The notes under the pieces were generated by a model, which worked only from the letters and a program-made list of their open reading frames with translations, was not told the origin of the DNA and searched no databases. Below, piece after piece: positions 32,722 to 45,298 of a stretch of DNA of 64,000 nucleotides. Every line of letters begins with the position of its first letter. Positions within the stretch are counted from its first letter, which is position 1. The DNA comes from Arachis hypogaea (Eukaryota > Streptophyta > Magnoliopsida > Fabales > Fabaceae). The stretch is from contig NC_092048.1 of NCBI RefSeq assembly GCF_003086295.3, positions 38,936,425 to 39,000,424 of the forward strand, written 5' to 3'. A program made the position numbers and the translations under genes.

Positions 32722-34154
32722 TGACGGGCGGAAAATTGCCGATTAAGAATTTATAGTAGAAATAGAGTTGCAAGTACAGTTCTTAACCGACGAAAATTCC
32801 GCTTATCAATTTAGAAAGATTTGTCACAAATTGAGAATAAAAATACTGGGAGTAGAAATCTTAGGTCGTCTCCCAACGAGTTGACAAAAGAGTGCAATTT
32901 ATTGGTCAGGAGTTTTCCGAGAAAATTTAGAGTTGGAGAACAAAAAAATAAACGATTATAATTTAAAGCAATGAAAATTAACAAGAGGTTTTATGTAATT
33001 GAAATAAAAAGCCTTGACCCGAAGAAGATTAATTGGAAGTTCTATCCTTGTTGGATTTTCCCAAGTGTAATAATAAGAGGTTGTTGTTCTACTTAGTCAT
33101 CCCTTACCTGATAAAGGAAAGTTAAGTAACTAACTAACCAACTCTGAACCTCAAGTCCTAATCCTCTCCTAAGGAAGGATTAGAGTGAGAGTCTAGAGAG
33201 CCAGCCAACAACTTCCAGTTAAAATTAACACTTGAGTATTCCAACTCAAGGGTCTCCTATTAATCAACTCCAAAGTCAACTTAGGAGTCTACTCCATTGA
33301 TATGAATACCATTCTTATAGACATATAAAGGGAATAAAAAGAAGACATGCTAAATTAAATGAAATAATAACTGAAAATTAATTAAAGGTAAAAATAGTTC
33401 TTTGCATTAATAAATTCCAAAATCAAAGATATCCATATATAACATCTGAATAGGGTTAATGGAAGATAAAGAGTAAGGAAATAAGAAAACAAACTAGAAT
33501 AATAAAGACTTCAACGGAGGTAGTAACTCTTCTCAATATCCAAATCAAAAGCATAAAATTGAAAATCTATGAATGTGAAGAACCCTAGAGGAAGTATTGA
33601 TTTTCTCTCTAAGATTCAAAACTAAAACTGAAACTAAGCGTAATGTGAATGTGTCTTAAGTCTCCATTGTCCCCTGGCTCTAGTCTGTGTTTCTGGGCCG
33701 AAAACTGGGTCCAAACTCAGCCCAAAATCACCCCCAGCGTCTTCTGCGATTTCTTCACGTGACGCATATCACGCGTACGCGTCAGGTACGCACACGCATC
33801 GCTGTCAATTGCGCCAAGTCACGCGCACGCGTGAGCCATGCGTGCACGTCGATCCTCACTGGTCAGCTCCTTGGTTTCTTGTGTTCCTTCCATCTTTGCA
33901 AGCTTCCTTTCCATCCTCTAAGCTATTCCTGCCCTATAAAGCCTGAAAACACTTAACATACAGATCACGGCATCGAATGGTATAAAGGAGAATTAAAAAT
34001 TGACAATTTAAAGGCTTAGGAAGCAAGTTTTCAATCATATAACAAAATTGGGAAGGAATTGTAAAACCATGCAAATTGTATGAATAAGTATGCAAAGAGT
34101 TGATAAAAATCACTCAATTTAGCATAAGATAAACCATAAAATAGTGGTTCATCA
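32722..34154 (-). repeat. 5' LTR of R4
   Basis: 1433 bp on the minus strand, TGATGAACCAC at 34154 to CCCGTCA at 32722. The start aligns with the R3 LTR (…ATTTTATGRTWTAT…, GCATGGTTTTAC, CGATGCCGTGAT). It contains ACGCGTACGCGT palindromes at about 33765-33860. Confidence 0.85.
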
Positions 34155-34611
34155 AAGATACCCGCTGTTGTTTATTATTTTTCCCACTGAAGGGCTTGGT
34201 CATATGAAAAAGAAAGAAAAAAATCTTCAAAGAAGTCAGAAAATCTAATTAACGGCTAACAAGTTGATAAATTTTCATGAAACCCCAAGAATTGGGGTGA
34301 AGTTGGGTGGGAGCAACGTGACAATGCGATAACATAGAGATTTCAAAATCATAAAATGACAAAAGAACCCCCAAACTAGTAAACAGACAATTGTACATAA
34401 AAAAGAAAGGAGGGTCAGTATCAGCGGCTTTCCCAAAACAAACCCGGTCTTCAGGACCAGGGGCAATCAATTCATACTTGGGTTCATCCTCATCAAGAAC
34501 ACAAATTCTATGGTGAGTACAAAGATCAGTGATATAATCGGTGTCTACGAGGGGTTCCTCCCCAAGAACTGTGACATCCACCCACTGGAAAAGAGACTCT
34601 AGGGAAGACAT
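34155..34611 (-). pseudogene. T1 antisense ORF, N-terminal part (PF04195-like)
   Basis: ATG at 34611; open to a TAA at 34249-34251; readable further to the R4 junction at 34155. The product resembles the N-terminal domain called 'putative gypsy-type transposon' (PF04195, from memory): FMYNCLFTSLGVLLSFYDF, then HVAPTQLHPNSWGFMKIYQ, then LTSLKIFFFLF. It lies antisense to its host element, immediately upstream of the 3' LTR. The minus strand has a TATAAATA (34925-34932) and a plausible 5'UTR intron with donor AAAG/GTCAGT (34804) and acceptor TTTGTAG (34636). This suggests an antisense gene with its own promoter. R4 cut it. Confidence 0.7.
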
Positions 34612-34959
34612 CTTTTTCTATAAAGGTGACGAAACCTACAAAGAAAAAAGAGAACGGATCAAAAATAGGGTCTCTAAAAGCCCTAAAGCAGGTACTACAA
34701 ACAGAGCCACTAAGCCTATAGTCAGACGCATCGTAAACACTCCTCTAAAACAAAACATGCAAAACAAAAGCATTTCATAAAAGAGGAGAAGGAAAAGGAC
34801 TGACCTTTACTTCTGGAGAGAATCAGGCGCGACAGTAAACACTCAAAGAAGGAAGAAGCTTTCTTTCAAATGAAGAGTGTAAGGAAAAATTTTTCAGAAA
34901 CGAAACAAAGAAAGAGAGGGAAAGTATTTATAAACATGCCAGGGGCATAATGGTAAAAT

Positions 34960-35718
34960 CAAAACGGTCATTAAAGAGATGCGTCGTTACCAATGTAACT
35001 GCTCCCCGTGTGTAAATACGCAAACTCCTAACGGACGTGACGTTTGATTAGACCCGACTGTTGAGAAACTTTAAATCACGTCAGTTTTGAAAAATCACGT
35101 CGGTTCCTCATCATGTCGGCTACAAGCCCGAGTTAAAATACTCGAACCCAGCCAACTCTTAAAGAAAAGAGATTGTACTCGAGTAGGGGCACCGTTCATA
35201 CCCTAGCCTAACACTAAGGCCCAGGTACAAATGAGAGGCCCAATCCAAAAGATTGACCCTCACTCTACACCGACCTTCCCCCAAGATGTCGGTTCTAACC
35301 ACGACTTGCTCTAAGGAAGTTGGAAGTGAAGATTAGCTAGCAGATAATACTTATTCAAATAAGTAACTGCCCCCAAAATCTCTTACCCACTTCCAGGAGC
35401 CATATCTCAACTTCCTTAAGATAAAGGGACGGTTATCCTCCTTAAAAGGTGGAACTACTTCAACGATGGTTATTGGTTCACCACTATAAATACACTGACA
35501 CCCCTCAGGTATCACTAAGTTCCAATACTCTCTAAACTTGCTTAGACCCTTGCTGACTTAGGCATCGAAGTGTCTTTGCAGGTACCACCCCCCATTCTCT
35601 CTCACACACAAGTCGAAAGGAGGCTCCCAGGCACAAACCTGCTCGAAGGCTTCCTCCACTAGACGATTAGGCCACCCGACGAGTCCAACCCATTAATCTC
35701 TGGTTACCCATCGTAACA
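34960..35718 (+). repeat. 3' LTR of a Tat-lineage element (T1)
   Basis: The orientation is set by TATAAATA at 35485-35492, followed by a U5-like region (GCTTAGACCCTTGCTGACTTAGGC). The right end is at or near TCGTAACA (35718); the left end is not clear. The text resembles plant Tat/Ogre LTRs. The pol region of this element lies left of the window because R4 separates it. Confidence 0.55.
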
Positions 35719-36435
35719 CTAATATTTTTCACTTAACCAATTTAATATCATATCCTCTTTATTTATACCTTTTAAATTAATTTTTAAATAACCATCTCTA
35801 TAAAATATTAATAAAAAAATCATCTCTATTAAAAAAATTATTTATTTTTTAATATTAACATATTTAACATTTATATTATTATATAAAATATTAATAATAA
35901 CTTACATAGTTATGTTTTGGACATCTTTTTTTATAAAAAAAATACTCATTGGTTGCAACTTGCAAGCTAATGAATTCTTACATACATAAAATGGAATTCA
36001 AATTTCAATATTTACTTATGCAAAGTGAGACCGACCTAAGTTAGTTTGTCCCTTTTTTTGGTGAACAAAATCTTTTTTAATTCTGGGGATTCTTGAGGTG
36101 GCGCTAAGGAGATTCGCTCGGCTAGGACGTGGGATGCCCAAGTTGTTATTCAAGGGGCCCTGATGATTGGGCCAGACCAAGAAAAAGTCCATGTGAAGTG
36201 GATTGGGCCACTCTTTAACAAAGTATATAAAAAAAAATAAAAGTTACATGTAAATATAATTGGGTCAAGCATTAATTATTGATAATGGATCTCAACATAT
36301 ATATTACAAATACATAAATGAAAAAATACTTTGAAGCATATGAATTTAAACCTTATCTCTATGATGATGGACTAATTCTATCTTGACATGTCACGAGGGC
36401 CTAAAAGAATTTTCATGCGGATCACTAAAGCACTT
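35719..36435. other. AT-rich intergenic DNA
   Basis: No open frame, RNA gene or element end that I can support. A GC-richer patch at about 36090-36210 has no recognised match. Confidence 0.5.
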
Positions 36436-36830
36436 ACTAAGGTAGCGTTTGAAAGAGAGATAGAAATTGAGAGATTTAGACTAAGAGATAGAAACTGAGA
36501 AATTGAAATAAGTTTTAATATTGTGTTTAGTGTATAATGAAAGATAGAGACTGAAATAAGAATGAAGCTCTAATTTAATTGCACAAAGGGTAAAGCTGGA
36601 ATTAATTAATTGAAATTGAGGTATTTTAGGTATAGAATGTTATTAAAATTATAGTCTCCGTCTTAAAAATTTTTAGTCCCCCTGTGTCCCCACTTTTTGG
36701 AGGTACTAAAATACTAAAATTTTAGAGACAAAAACTGAAATTTTAGTACTAGTTTCTAGGCCAACAAATATGATATTGAGTCACAATCTCCCAATTTCCG
36801 TCCTAACACCTCAAAACAAAAAATACCTAA
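36436..36830. mobile_element. Probable MITE
   Basis: About 390 bp with imperfect inverted ends. The left arm GATAGAAATTGAGAGATTTAGAC (about 36460-36482) pairs with the right arm around GACGGAAATTGGGAGATTGTGAC on the opposite strand (about 36790-36812). No coding capacity. Similar purine-rich GAGAGATAGA... ends are common in legume MITEs. I did not find a clear target duplication. Confidence 0.45.
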
Positions 36831-38200
36831 AAGTATAATAGTAAGATGGGTAGGCATAGGGAACATGGTGCATAACGTGAGTTTTGCATATAAATATAAA
36901 CCAGAGTTGTCACCAATATATGTATAAACCAGAGTAAGATGCCTAGGGTGGTTTTAATTTGCATTACATAAGTGGTATAATTAAATATCATATGGCTGCA
37001 ATTTAGACAACAAAGAAGAGTGGACTAGATATTGATTGTGAGAACAACAATCAAACACGGTAGCTCTTCTAATGATTAGAACTTAAGGGAGTAGATTAAG
37101 AAAATAGTACGAATATTAAGTTGTACGCATTACAAGATATAACCTTAGCCATTTATAGAAATATCATATCACTATTATAATTATTATCTAACTACTATCA
37201 ACTAATTCCAACTAATCTTTATTATTCTAATATTTTCCTCAAACTTAAGCGACAACTTGAATTTAAAATTTATTTAAAAACAACTAAATAAAAAAGACTA
37301 TATAAATTGACGAAACCGAGCGCAGGCGAAAGTGCTAGAATGAAGCCCCGACGAAAGTGCCGAAGGAAGGCTAGATGGCGCTGGCAGAGGAAGTGTAGAC
37401 GAAACTACCAGAAGAAGTGTAAATAGAACTGCCGAAGTAAGCACATACAAAAATATCAAAAGAAAATGCATATGGAACTACCAGAAGACTGACGATTTGC
37501 CAAAATACTGCCGAAAAGATGGCAAACTGAAGGGAAAAATGACAAACTGCCGAAAAAATTGCTGTAAAGATGGTGAAGTGTCAGAGAGATTGTGAACTAC
37601 CAGAAAACTGTCAAATATATGGAAAATTGTCGATAAGATGGTGAAGTGTCGGAAGACTGGATGCGAACGGATTTGGTTGAAAATCATTTAATTTCTTCAT
37701 GAGAATTGGTAAAAAGGACACAAAGATGAAAAACAGCAAGATTGGAGCAAAAATTATGAAAATAGAGGGAAAAATCGTAAAGAGGACACCAAACAATTTT
37801 AAGAAGGTCCCACAAAAGGTGTCACGTCAGTAGCTAAGTCATCTGCCATGTTAGTAGTGTGTCAACATGTGGTAGCACGTGAAAACCTGATGGTACCACG
37901 TCATCTGGTTGAGCAAGCCCTAGTCAACGAACGGGTTAACGATGAAGCGGTTCAGGTCAAGGTGCAGGTAAAGTCAGGTTCACAAGGTAAAGATTTGGAT
38001 CATTGATCATCATGTTGATTTGATAGTTGACATGCAGAAGATCCAGGACCGTTGATGTGGAAACCAGATGGACGATTGAGATTGAATCTGGAAAGTTGAG
38101 GATAATTGATGGAGGCCACTAGACTTTGACCCATGATGTATGAGCATCTTTTAGTAGTTTTCTTAGTTAGTTATCTTAATAAAGTTAGTGATTTCTCGCT
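36831..38200. other. Intergenic DNA with a degenerate tandem region
   Basis: 37320-37680 repeats words such as CTGCCGAA, ACTACCAGAAG and AGATGGTGAAGTGTC in a degenerate tandem. The remainder is unique-looking, with phrases such as GTCATCTGCCATGTTAG. No gene supported. Confidence 0.45.
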
Positions 38201-39030
38201 AAATCTATTGTGTTTTAGTCAAGATATTTTGAGTGCTTTGCTTTCCTTGTTTTGTAGGAGATTATTGAAAACTCAAAGAGGAAGCTAAGTAAGAGAAGAA
38301 GCAAACTCAAAGAGGAAACAAAACTAGAGAGAAAAGCAAGCAGAGGCATGGCGTGCCACTTTTTCACACGCCACCTACACGCCCAAGCAAGGAAGCACTC
38401 CCACGGGCAACCAAGCTCGAAGGCATGCCACACCTAAGCACGCCCATGCACACCCACTTCCCTTGGTGCAATAGCGTGCCACGCCCTTCAATAACGTGTA
38501 CACATTGGGCCAAAGTTTAGGGGTACCAAAAGAATCCATCATCGAAGGCATGCACGCCTCCAAACGCCCATGCACGCCTCCATCCCCTCACCAAGGGCGT
38601 GCCACGCCCACCAATGGCATTTGCACTCCAGGCCAAGCTCCAAGGGGTCAAATTCAAGCACCCATCAAAGGCATGCCACGTTACTACACGCCCTCCTCTC
38701 CCTAACCAAGCAAGCTTCGAAGGCGTGCCACACCCAACCACGGCGTGTACACCCCAGGCCAATGTCTAGGGGAGTCCTCAAGAAGTCCCATCGAAGGCGT
38801 GTAGCCTCCCTCACACACTCTCACATGCCAGCCTAGCACCGAGGAGCCTCCATCGAAGGCGTGCCATGCCCATGCACACCTGAGTCACCCATGCATTGGC
38901 ATGCCACGCTCAACCATTGGCGTGTACGGACAAATTCCAGGAGGCCAAGATTGAGCAATTCTTGAGGGTGTGCCACGCCCATAAATACCCTTTACACGCC
39001 AAGCTAACATTTCATAACTCCAACTTCTGC
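38200..39030 (+). repeat. LTR-like fragment with GGCGTGCCACGCC word array
   Basis: AT-rich start (38160-38340), then from 38345 to about 39000 many copies of GGCGTGCCACGCC or GGCATGCCACGCC (for example 38588-38600, 38722-38733, 38899-38911, 38967-38978), each near-palindromic, at roughly 50-80 bp. It ends where the T2 coding remnant begins. It looks like part of an LTR of another gypsy family; no ends were found. Small open frames in it are chance. Confidence 0.6.
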
Positions 39031-39039
39031 CCACACAAC

Positions 39040-40560
39040 ATGGATACTATACGTAGATGGAGCATCAAACGCACAAGGTTTTGGAGCTGGGATATTACTC
39101 AAAAATAACCAAGGAACAGTCATAGAACAGTCTTTGCAATTCACATTCAAGGCCAGCAACAATCAAGAGAATATGAAGCACTCATTGCTGGTCTCAAACT
39201 TGCTCAAAATCTTGGTATAAGTCATATAACTATAAAGTGTGATTCAATTCTGGTTGTATAATAGGTAACAGGTAACTTCCAAACAAGAGATAATTTGTTA
39301 GAAAAATACTCTCTATTGTTAACACATTTATCTCCTTCTTTTTGAAATTTGAAATATCCCATATACCTCGAGAACAAAATTGTCGAGCTGATATTTTGTC
39401 AAAATTAGCAATTACTAGGAATCAAACTTATGTACTGAGCTTATCGCAACTAACACTAGAAACAGATTGGCGAGCACCATTTATTCAATACTTAAGCATT
39501 GGCAACATACCAGAGAACATCAAAGACAAGCACAAATTCAAAAGACAATTCAGAAGTAGAAGTCTAGCATCGAGAATACTTAGAGTAGGATATTACTGGC
39601 CCACATTACAGAAGGATTGCATGGACAAAGTCAAACATTGTGATCACTATCAATGCCACACACCAATAATTCACAACCCCACCAAGTAGTTGCATAATCA
39701 GAGGTAAGATGGCTTTTCAGTAAGTGGGGGGCTAGACATCATTGGTCCTTTTCCACAAGCACCAAGTCAGATAAAATTCCTAATTGTTGCTATAGACTAT
39801 TTTACTAAACAGATAGAGATTGTACCTCTAGCAAAGATCACCTCCGAGAGAATGATTTTTTTTTGTCTGGAAGAACACAATATGCAGGTTTGGTATACCT
39901 CAATTCATTATAACTGATAATGGTAGACAATTCATTCATAAGGATTATATGAATTTTTTACAAAATTTCAAAATTTGTCTTCAATTTTTATCTGTTGAAC
40001 ATCCTCAAACTAATTAACTGAGACTACCAATAAGGTCATATTACAAGCATTACGAAAGAAGTTAAATGATTCTAAGGGACAATGAGCTGAACTCATTCTA
40101 GAAATTTTATGGAGCTATAACATAACCTAACAATCGTCAACGAAGGAGACTCCATTCAGGCTAGTATATGGTTGTAATGCCATGATACCTATTGAAGTTT
40201 CACATCACTCAAGTCGAACAGATGACTTAAATGATGAAGTCAACACTGATATAAGAACAAAGGAGCTGGACACGATAGAAGAAATACGAGATCAAACACT
40301 AATTCAGCAACGCATAACACAACTTGCTATAACTCAAAAATACAATAAAAAGATCAAGCCAAGATCATTCAATGAAGGTGACCTAGTCCTTAGAAAAACA
40401 AAGGAAGCCAAAAAATTCCAAGGCTATGGAAAGCTCGCTACAAATTGGGAAGGACCATTCAGAGTGGCAAAGGTTATAAGACAAGGAGCATATATTCTAC
40501 AAACTCTAGAAGGAAATAAATTACCAAGAACATGAAATGTATCTTCCCTTAAGATCTATT
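39040..40560 (+). pseudogene. T2 RNase H and integrase remains (Tat lineage)
   Basis: Reading through frameshifts, 39045-39290 encodes an archaeal-type RNase H (VDGASN, GFGAG, EYEALIAGLKLAQNLGI, IKCDS). This extra RNase H is the mark of Tat/Ogre elements. 39342-39689 encodes the junction and integrase zinc finger (HIPREQNCRADILSKLA, YYWPTLQKD, CDHYQC). 39720-40020 has integrase core pieces (GLDIIGPFPQAP, IITDNGRQF). 40182-40535 encodes the integrase C-terminus (PRSFNEGDLVLRK, NWEGPFRV), ending LPRT with a TGA in place of the usual TGG. Many breaks; long dead. Confidence 0.8.
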
Positions 40561-41339
40561 ACAATTAACCTTGTAAGTTGAAACAAGGTGATGTACTCTT
40601 TTATTCCTAAGTTGGATTTTTTCTGGAGAGATTTTAACAAGGCACACTCTCCACACCTTTATCAATGAAGGTCTTTTCAATTTAATGATACAAGTTCTTT
40701 TTTTTCCAAACAAGCTTCCTTTCAATTATTTTTTATCACACTTTTCGGTAAGCTAACTTACAAGTCATAATATCAATTCAATACACACCTCGTCCAATCT
40801 TCAAAAACTTTGCTGATATACATATTATCAATAACCATCATTTCAAAATCAAACAAACTGATTGAAATATAAGCTTGACATCTATCGCGATATAAGTGTG
40901 ATCTTAACCAATTTATAACTAACAACCAACTTACTGCGCAATCAATTCAGCACTATTCAAACTTTTTCAATCATATATTTAAAATTATCTATTTGTAGAT
41001 ATCTACAACATCATATAACTAATACTACTACCATTACTTCGTCAAATTGTTCAAACAACCACACCTTACATCGGTCTCTAACAAAATAACCTAAAACAAA
41101 ATCCAAATCTTCGACAATAACATCGATCACATTGTTTTCAAACAAAATAAGCTTACACTTTAATAACTAGAATATCACAAATATTAGTCTTAACCAAAAT
41201 CAAGGCCTAAGCATCGGCCATATTCTCATTTTCCCCCTCTTGGTCCACAATGTCATTGACAAGCTCTTCATTCACTACGATCATACATAGGTCCATAGCA
41301 ATATAATCAACATTAGGAACAATAAACTTCACCTGCTCT

Positions 41340-43090
41340 ATTGCTCGCTCAAAGCCGTTGGCAAACTTCTCCAATGCTTGACAATTCTTGCTATTCTCTG
41401 AACTTTTTTTTCTCCAAGATTAACTCAACAACCCTAGCTTTCAAATTTGATTTGTCCTTGTCTAACTTTTTTCCTCTCTCTTCAGCAGTTCCAAGTTTCT
41501 CCTTCAATGCCTTCACCTCCCCCACTTTCAAATTTAGTTTTTCTAGTGCCTCCTGCAATTGCTTCTTATTTTCAGCATTTTCTTAAGTTAAATCCTTCAT
41601 AATACTCTTGTCATAAGATTCTCTTGCATGCTGCATCACTTGAGTTTGGTCGATGCACATCAGTCGAGATCTCATCACCTATGCAAGAAAATCAAATTCA
41701 TTCACTAATCACAACCCAAGCCAAGTAATAATTAACCAAAAACGAATTATATTTACCTATAAATACTGCGCTCTACCAATATCTCCTACGTCCTCGATCA
41801 GTTTCATATATGCCAGACATTGGCCATATCTGACATTAACATAAATGAGAAATGCTCACCCCACATGGAAGTGAGTTCATTATTCCCTTTGTATCCATGA
41901 AGTTCCTTCTGATTCCTAGTAAACCTTTCCACTTCACCTAGATCAACTATTTTGTCAGCAACTTTCGATCCAATCAAATCCAATTCCTTTCCCTTCTCGG
42001 CCTCAATCTTGATTCTTCTTTTCTTAATAATAACTCTCTTCCGAGGAGATGGTCGGTTCACCTCAGCTCATCCCTCAGCTTTGATGTTACTCATCGACCT
42101 TTTTTTTTCCACAATTTTTACCTTAAACAAGGCACGCAAACTGCTCGCCATAATCTTTGGTGCTTTCTCGCCTGAAAAATTCACCATGATACAAATTAAT
42201 AAAAATTCCCAAACACATTATCAGCAAAATTAACTTTTCACATTTTTACCTATATATTCAGCTACAACATCCCTATCAGTATCTCATTCAAGTAACACCG
42301 CCACAGACAACAACCTAGAAGATAAAATACTATTTACTAAAAATTTCACAATCATCTAATCCTTATATTTTATTCTCTCTATACCTAATATTTGTTGTGG
42401 AGTAGGATATCGATAAAGCGAAAACTTCTCTAGCAAATATCCATCTACATAGAAAGAAAATTCATCTTCGATTGACTTCACTTTTATATATATAACTTTA
42501 AATCCCTTAAAAAATGACCTATACAAACTAAATATAGTTCGATTTGGAGCACTAGTGAAATTCAACCATACTCCTTTCTTCACCCCTTTCGCCTGAAACA
42601 AGAAAAAAAATACTTTTAAGGAGGGCTCCAATTTCAGATACTCCATAAGTATCTCAAACCCTCTTACAAACGCCCACGCATGCAGGTATAATTGAGATGG
42701 TGATGTAGGTACAATTGAGATGGTGCACATCTCAATTGAATCAGCATACAATACTCAAACACAGTGAACAAAAATTTCACCCCATAATTCAACAAAAATA
42801 CATATATACATGTAAAAAAATTCATACCCTTCACCCTCTGTGGAAGACTTTTTTTATGCACTATAGGATCAAACTCAACTTTTAAATTTTCTCCACCTCT
42901 AATCCATCCAAATTTCTCCAACTGCGCCACACTCTCTTCATCACCAAACCATGATAAATACTTTTTTACTGAATCGACGAGCCATGAGTATGGGTCTTTG
43001 TTACCTGGAATATATTCCTTATCTACAATCTCGTCCCCTTCACTTTTCTCTTTTTCCTTCTTTTTACCTATTTCTATTTAAACACACATA
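41340..43090 (-). pseudogene. T2 antisense ORF (PF04195-like), decayed
   Basis: Downstream of T2 pol and on the opposite strand, pieces of one protein appear from high to low coordinate. These are YLSWFGDEE and QLEKFGWIRGG (about 42980-42880), LHAWAFVRGFEILMEYL with FFFLFQAKG (42700-42570), FYVDGYLLEKFSLYRYP (42470-42400), a basic segment RKRVIIKKRRIKIEAEKGKELDL (42060-41990), and a coiled-coil-like Lys/Glu stretch at 41600-41400. Several frameshifts. T1 has the same gene type in the same antisense place, which fits the antisense ORFs known in some Tat elements. Confidence 0.65.
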
Positions 43091-43499
43091 AACCACAAAA
43101 TTAGATATAGATAAAAAACGAGAAGAAAAAAACTGAGTAACACAAGAGAATATAACTCTATTAATATTTTCTACTCATCTTCTAAATATTTTCAGCAAAC
43201 TTCAAAGAACCTATTAAGTGCCCACAAAGTGCAAAACCTTTAGAAATGAGACAAACTTCAAGTAAACATCAATTAAAAAAATGAATGACTAAGGAGCAAC
43301 CATTCCACTTTTTAACATTCTATTACCATTGATCTCTTCCCCTAGCATAGAAAACCAATTTCAATTCTTACAAATATATTTTCAAGTAAAGTTGGTTGAG
43401 CTTGTGATTTTTTTTTCCTCTATTTTTTTCAGAAAATCGATTTATAATTCAAGTATTCATTCAAAAGTTCAACATGTTTCATTAAAAAAGATTTTAAGA

Positions 43500-43990
43500 T
43501 AAAATTGGGGGTTGTGATCTATCAGTCATAATCTAGTCTGAATTCACCTATAAATTGAGATTTGAATAAAATAAATAAAACGTGTCTTTATAAATGTTTA
43601 CTGCTGACGTTTTGTAAAACCGACGTATACCTCATCAGATAAAGACAAACTCAACTTTAGACAAGACGAATTGTACATTCTCTGAGGCTTACTATGAAGA
43701 AACATAACGTATAACTGTTCGTTGTTCCGAGATTTTTCTCCGATACAACTGAGTTATAATGACCGGTATTCTTCCGTCGTGATTAAGAGTTGAAAATAAC
43801 ACTGACGCCGAGAGATAGGGTCATACATGATACACCTAACCGATCCCCTTATCTTCACTTGAAATGTAAAGTTTAAGTTGTGCGGACCAACAAATAAGTT
43901 GGCGAAATAATAATACATATATTATCCAATTATTCTTTGGGGACAAAATCTATGCTTCAATCTGCAATCTTAGTAACCACGTTAAAGACA
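43500..43990 (+). repeat. Possible T2 3' LTR remnant
   Basis: A purine tract AAAATTGGGGG (43501-43511) is followed by TGTGATCTATC (43513), a plausible plus-strand primer and LTR start. The phrase TGACGTTTTGTAAAACCGACG, then CCTCATCAG, resembles the T1 LTR around 35080-35110. The right end is not defined. Confidence 0.4.
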
Positions 43991-45298
43991 AGGATCAATT
44001 AAAGACGAATGATTGCTACGAGAATTTGCAATTGACACATCATCAGCAAACACAATAATAATAATCTTTTTTATAAATATAATTAAAAGGCTCTTTATTC
44101 CTCCACTAGGTAAAGAATATAATATATATAACTCCTGGGAGAGACATCCATGTATAAAACTCTTTCCCGTTATTCATGGTTATTCAAGATGCATGCACGC
44201 CCAGTGAGTACATTATATGATCTGTTAGTTCTAGTTATTAAAAATAATATAATATATTTAATAAAAATATTATTTGTATATCAATATAATATGTATTTTA
44301 TATCAATAATTAATTTTAATGATTAATTTTAGTGTAGACCTAATATAGTGGTATATTCAAATATATATTTTCTCGAACAATGTTTTGTAATTCTTTATAT
44401 AAAGTGAAGTTTCTATGTTTGCTTATGCGTGTGGCTTGGTTTTAGTCTCTTCTTTTTTTTGGCTTTTGTTTCTTTACGTAATTTCACAAGCATTCATATA
44501 TATATAGAGGAGAAGAAAAAGGACCCTCTTGGCATACTATAGGATTTTCTGCGTTATACATACACCACAAAACAACACTTACGTTCTTTCCATGAAAAGT
44601 ATAATATCAAAGATTCCTCCATAATGTGATCTCACTTAGCTTTCTTCTTTCTCAAGTATCTCTTGTAAATTAATATCGCAACTATATATGTTTAAGCCAA
44701 CGGTTTATTATTGTTTAATTAATAACTGTTACGGAATAATGAGATACTTCTACTTTCTAATATAAATTTGGATAATATTTAAAAAAAAATAGATAAATAC
44801 ATCAAAAAATTATGTTATATAAATTCACATTCTAATAGATAAAATAAATTGAACAGTCTCATCTACTTACAAATATACTTAAAATTTATGTAAAATTACT
44901 TTAAAACAATGTTACATGATCAATCAAACTTATTATTTTTAACCAATATTTGGCCAATATTAAAAAAATTCTAAATCTAAAATTTTAAATTCTAAATTCT
45001 AATATTAATAAAAAAATCCAAAAAACATTTCTCATTACTAGTTAAAATGGAGGATTCCAATGTGTACCATTGATATTCAAGCTAAGGCTGATGATGATTG
45101 GGAACATGATGAGGGTATAAACATTATGAATGAGATATTATAGTGAGAGTAATGGTTTGTAAGAGTAAGACCATGTTGGCGAAGAAGCATACATACACGT
45201 TACTAAAGCAAGCGAAGACTACTTTTCTATGAGGACATACTTTGCCATCAGTGTCTTAATTACTTTGTTGTCCGAAGCAATTATTAACGACAAAGAAA
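43991..45298. other. AT-rich intergenic DNA upstream of the DUF1666 gene
   Basis: No coding or element signature. It presumably contains the promoter of the gene at 45299; I see no single convincing TATA box at the right distance. Confidence 0.45.

Larger units (their letters stand above)
1..34154 (-). mobile_element. R4: old Athila-like element hosting R3 and R1
   Basis: Minus strand: 5' LTR (34154 to 32722), primer site, gag, protease, reverse transcriptase, RNase H, truncated integrase, palindrome array, ORF3 leader (26907, resuming at 5450) and the ORF3 start (4909-4741). R3 and R1 are later insertions. Its remaining part would lie left of base 1, beyond R1. Its LTR is related to the R3 LTR (both start TGATRAACC, are about 1.43 kb and end CCGTCA). 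Many nonsense changes show long residence. Confidence 0.8.

Noticed and set aside
38375..38836. Cys/Trp/His-rich small open frames in the GGCGTGCCACGCC array
   Set aside because: Composition is explained by the repeated DNA word read in different frames.
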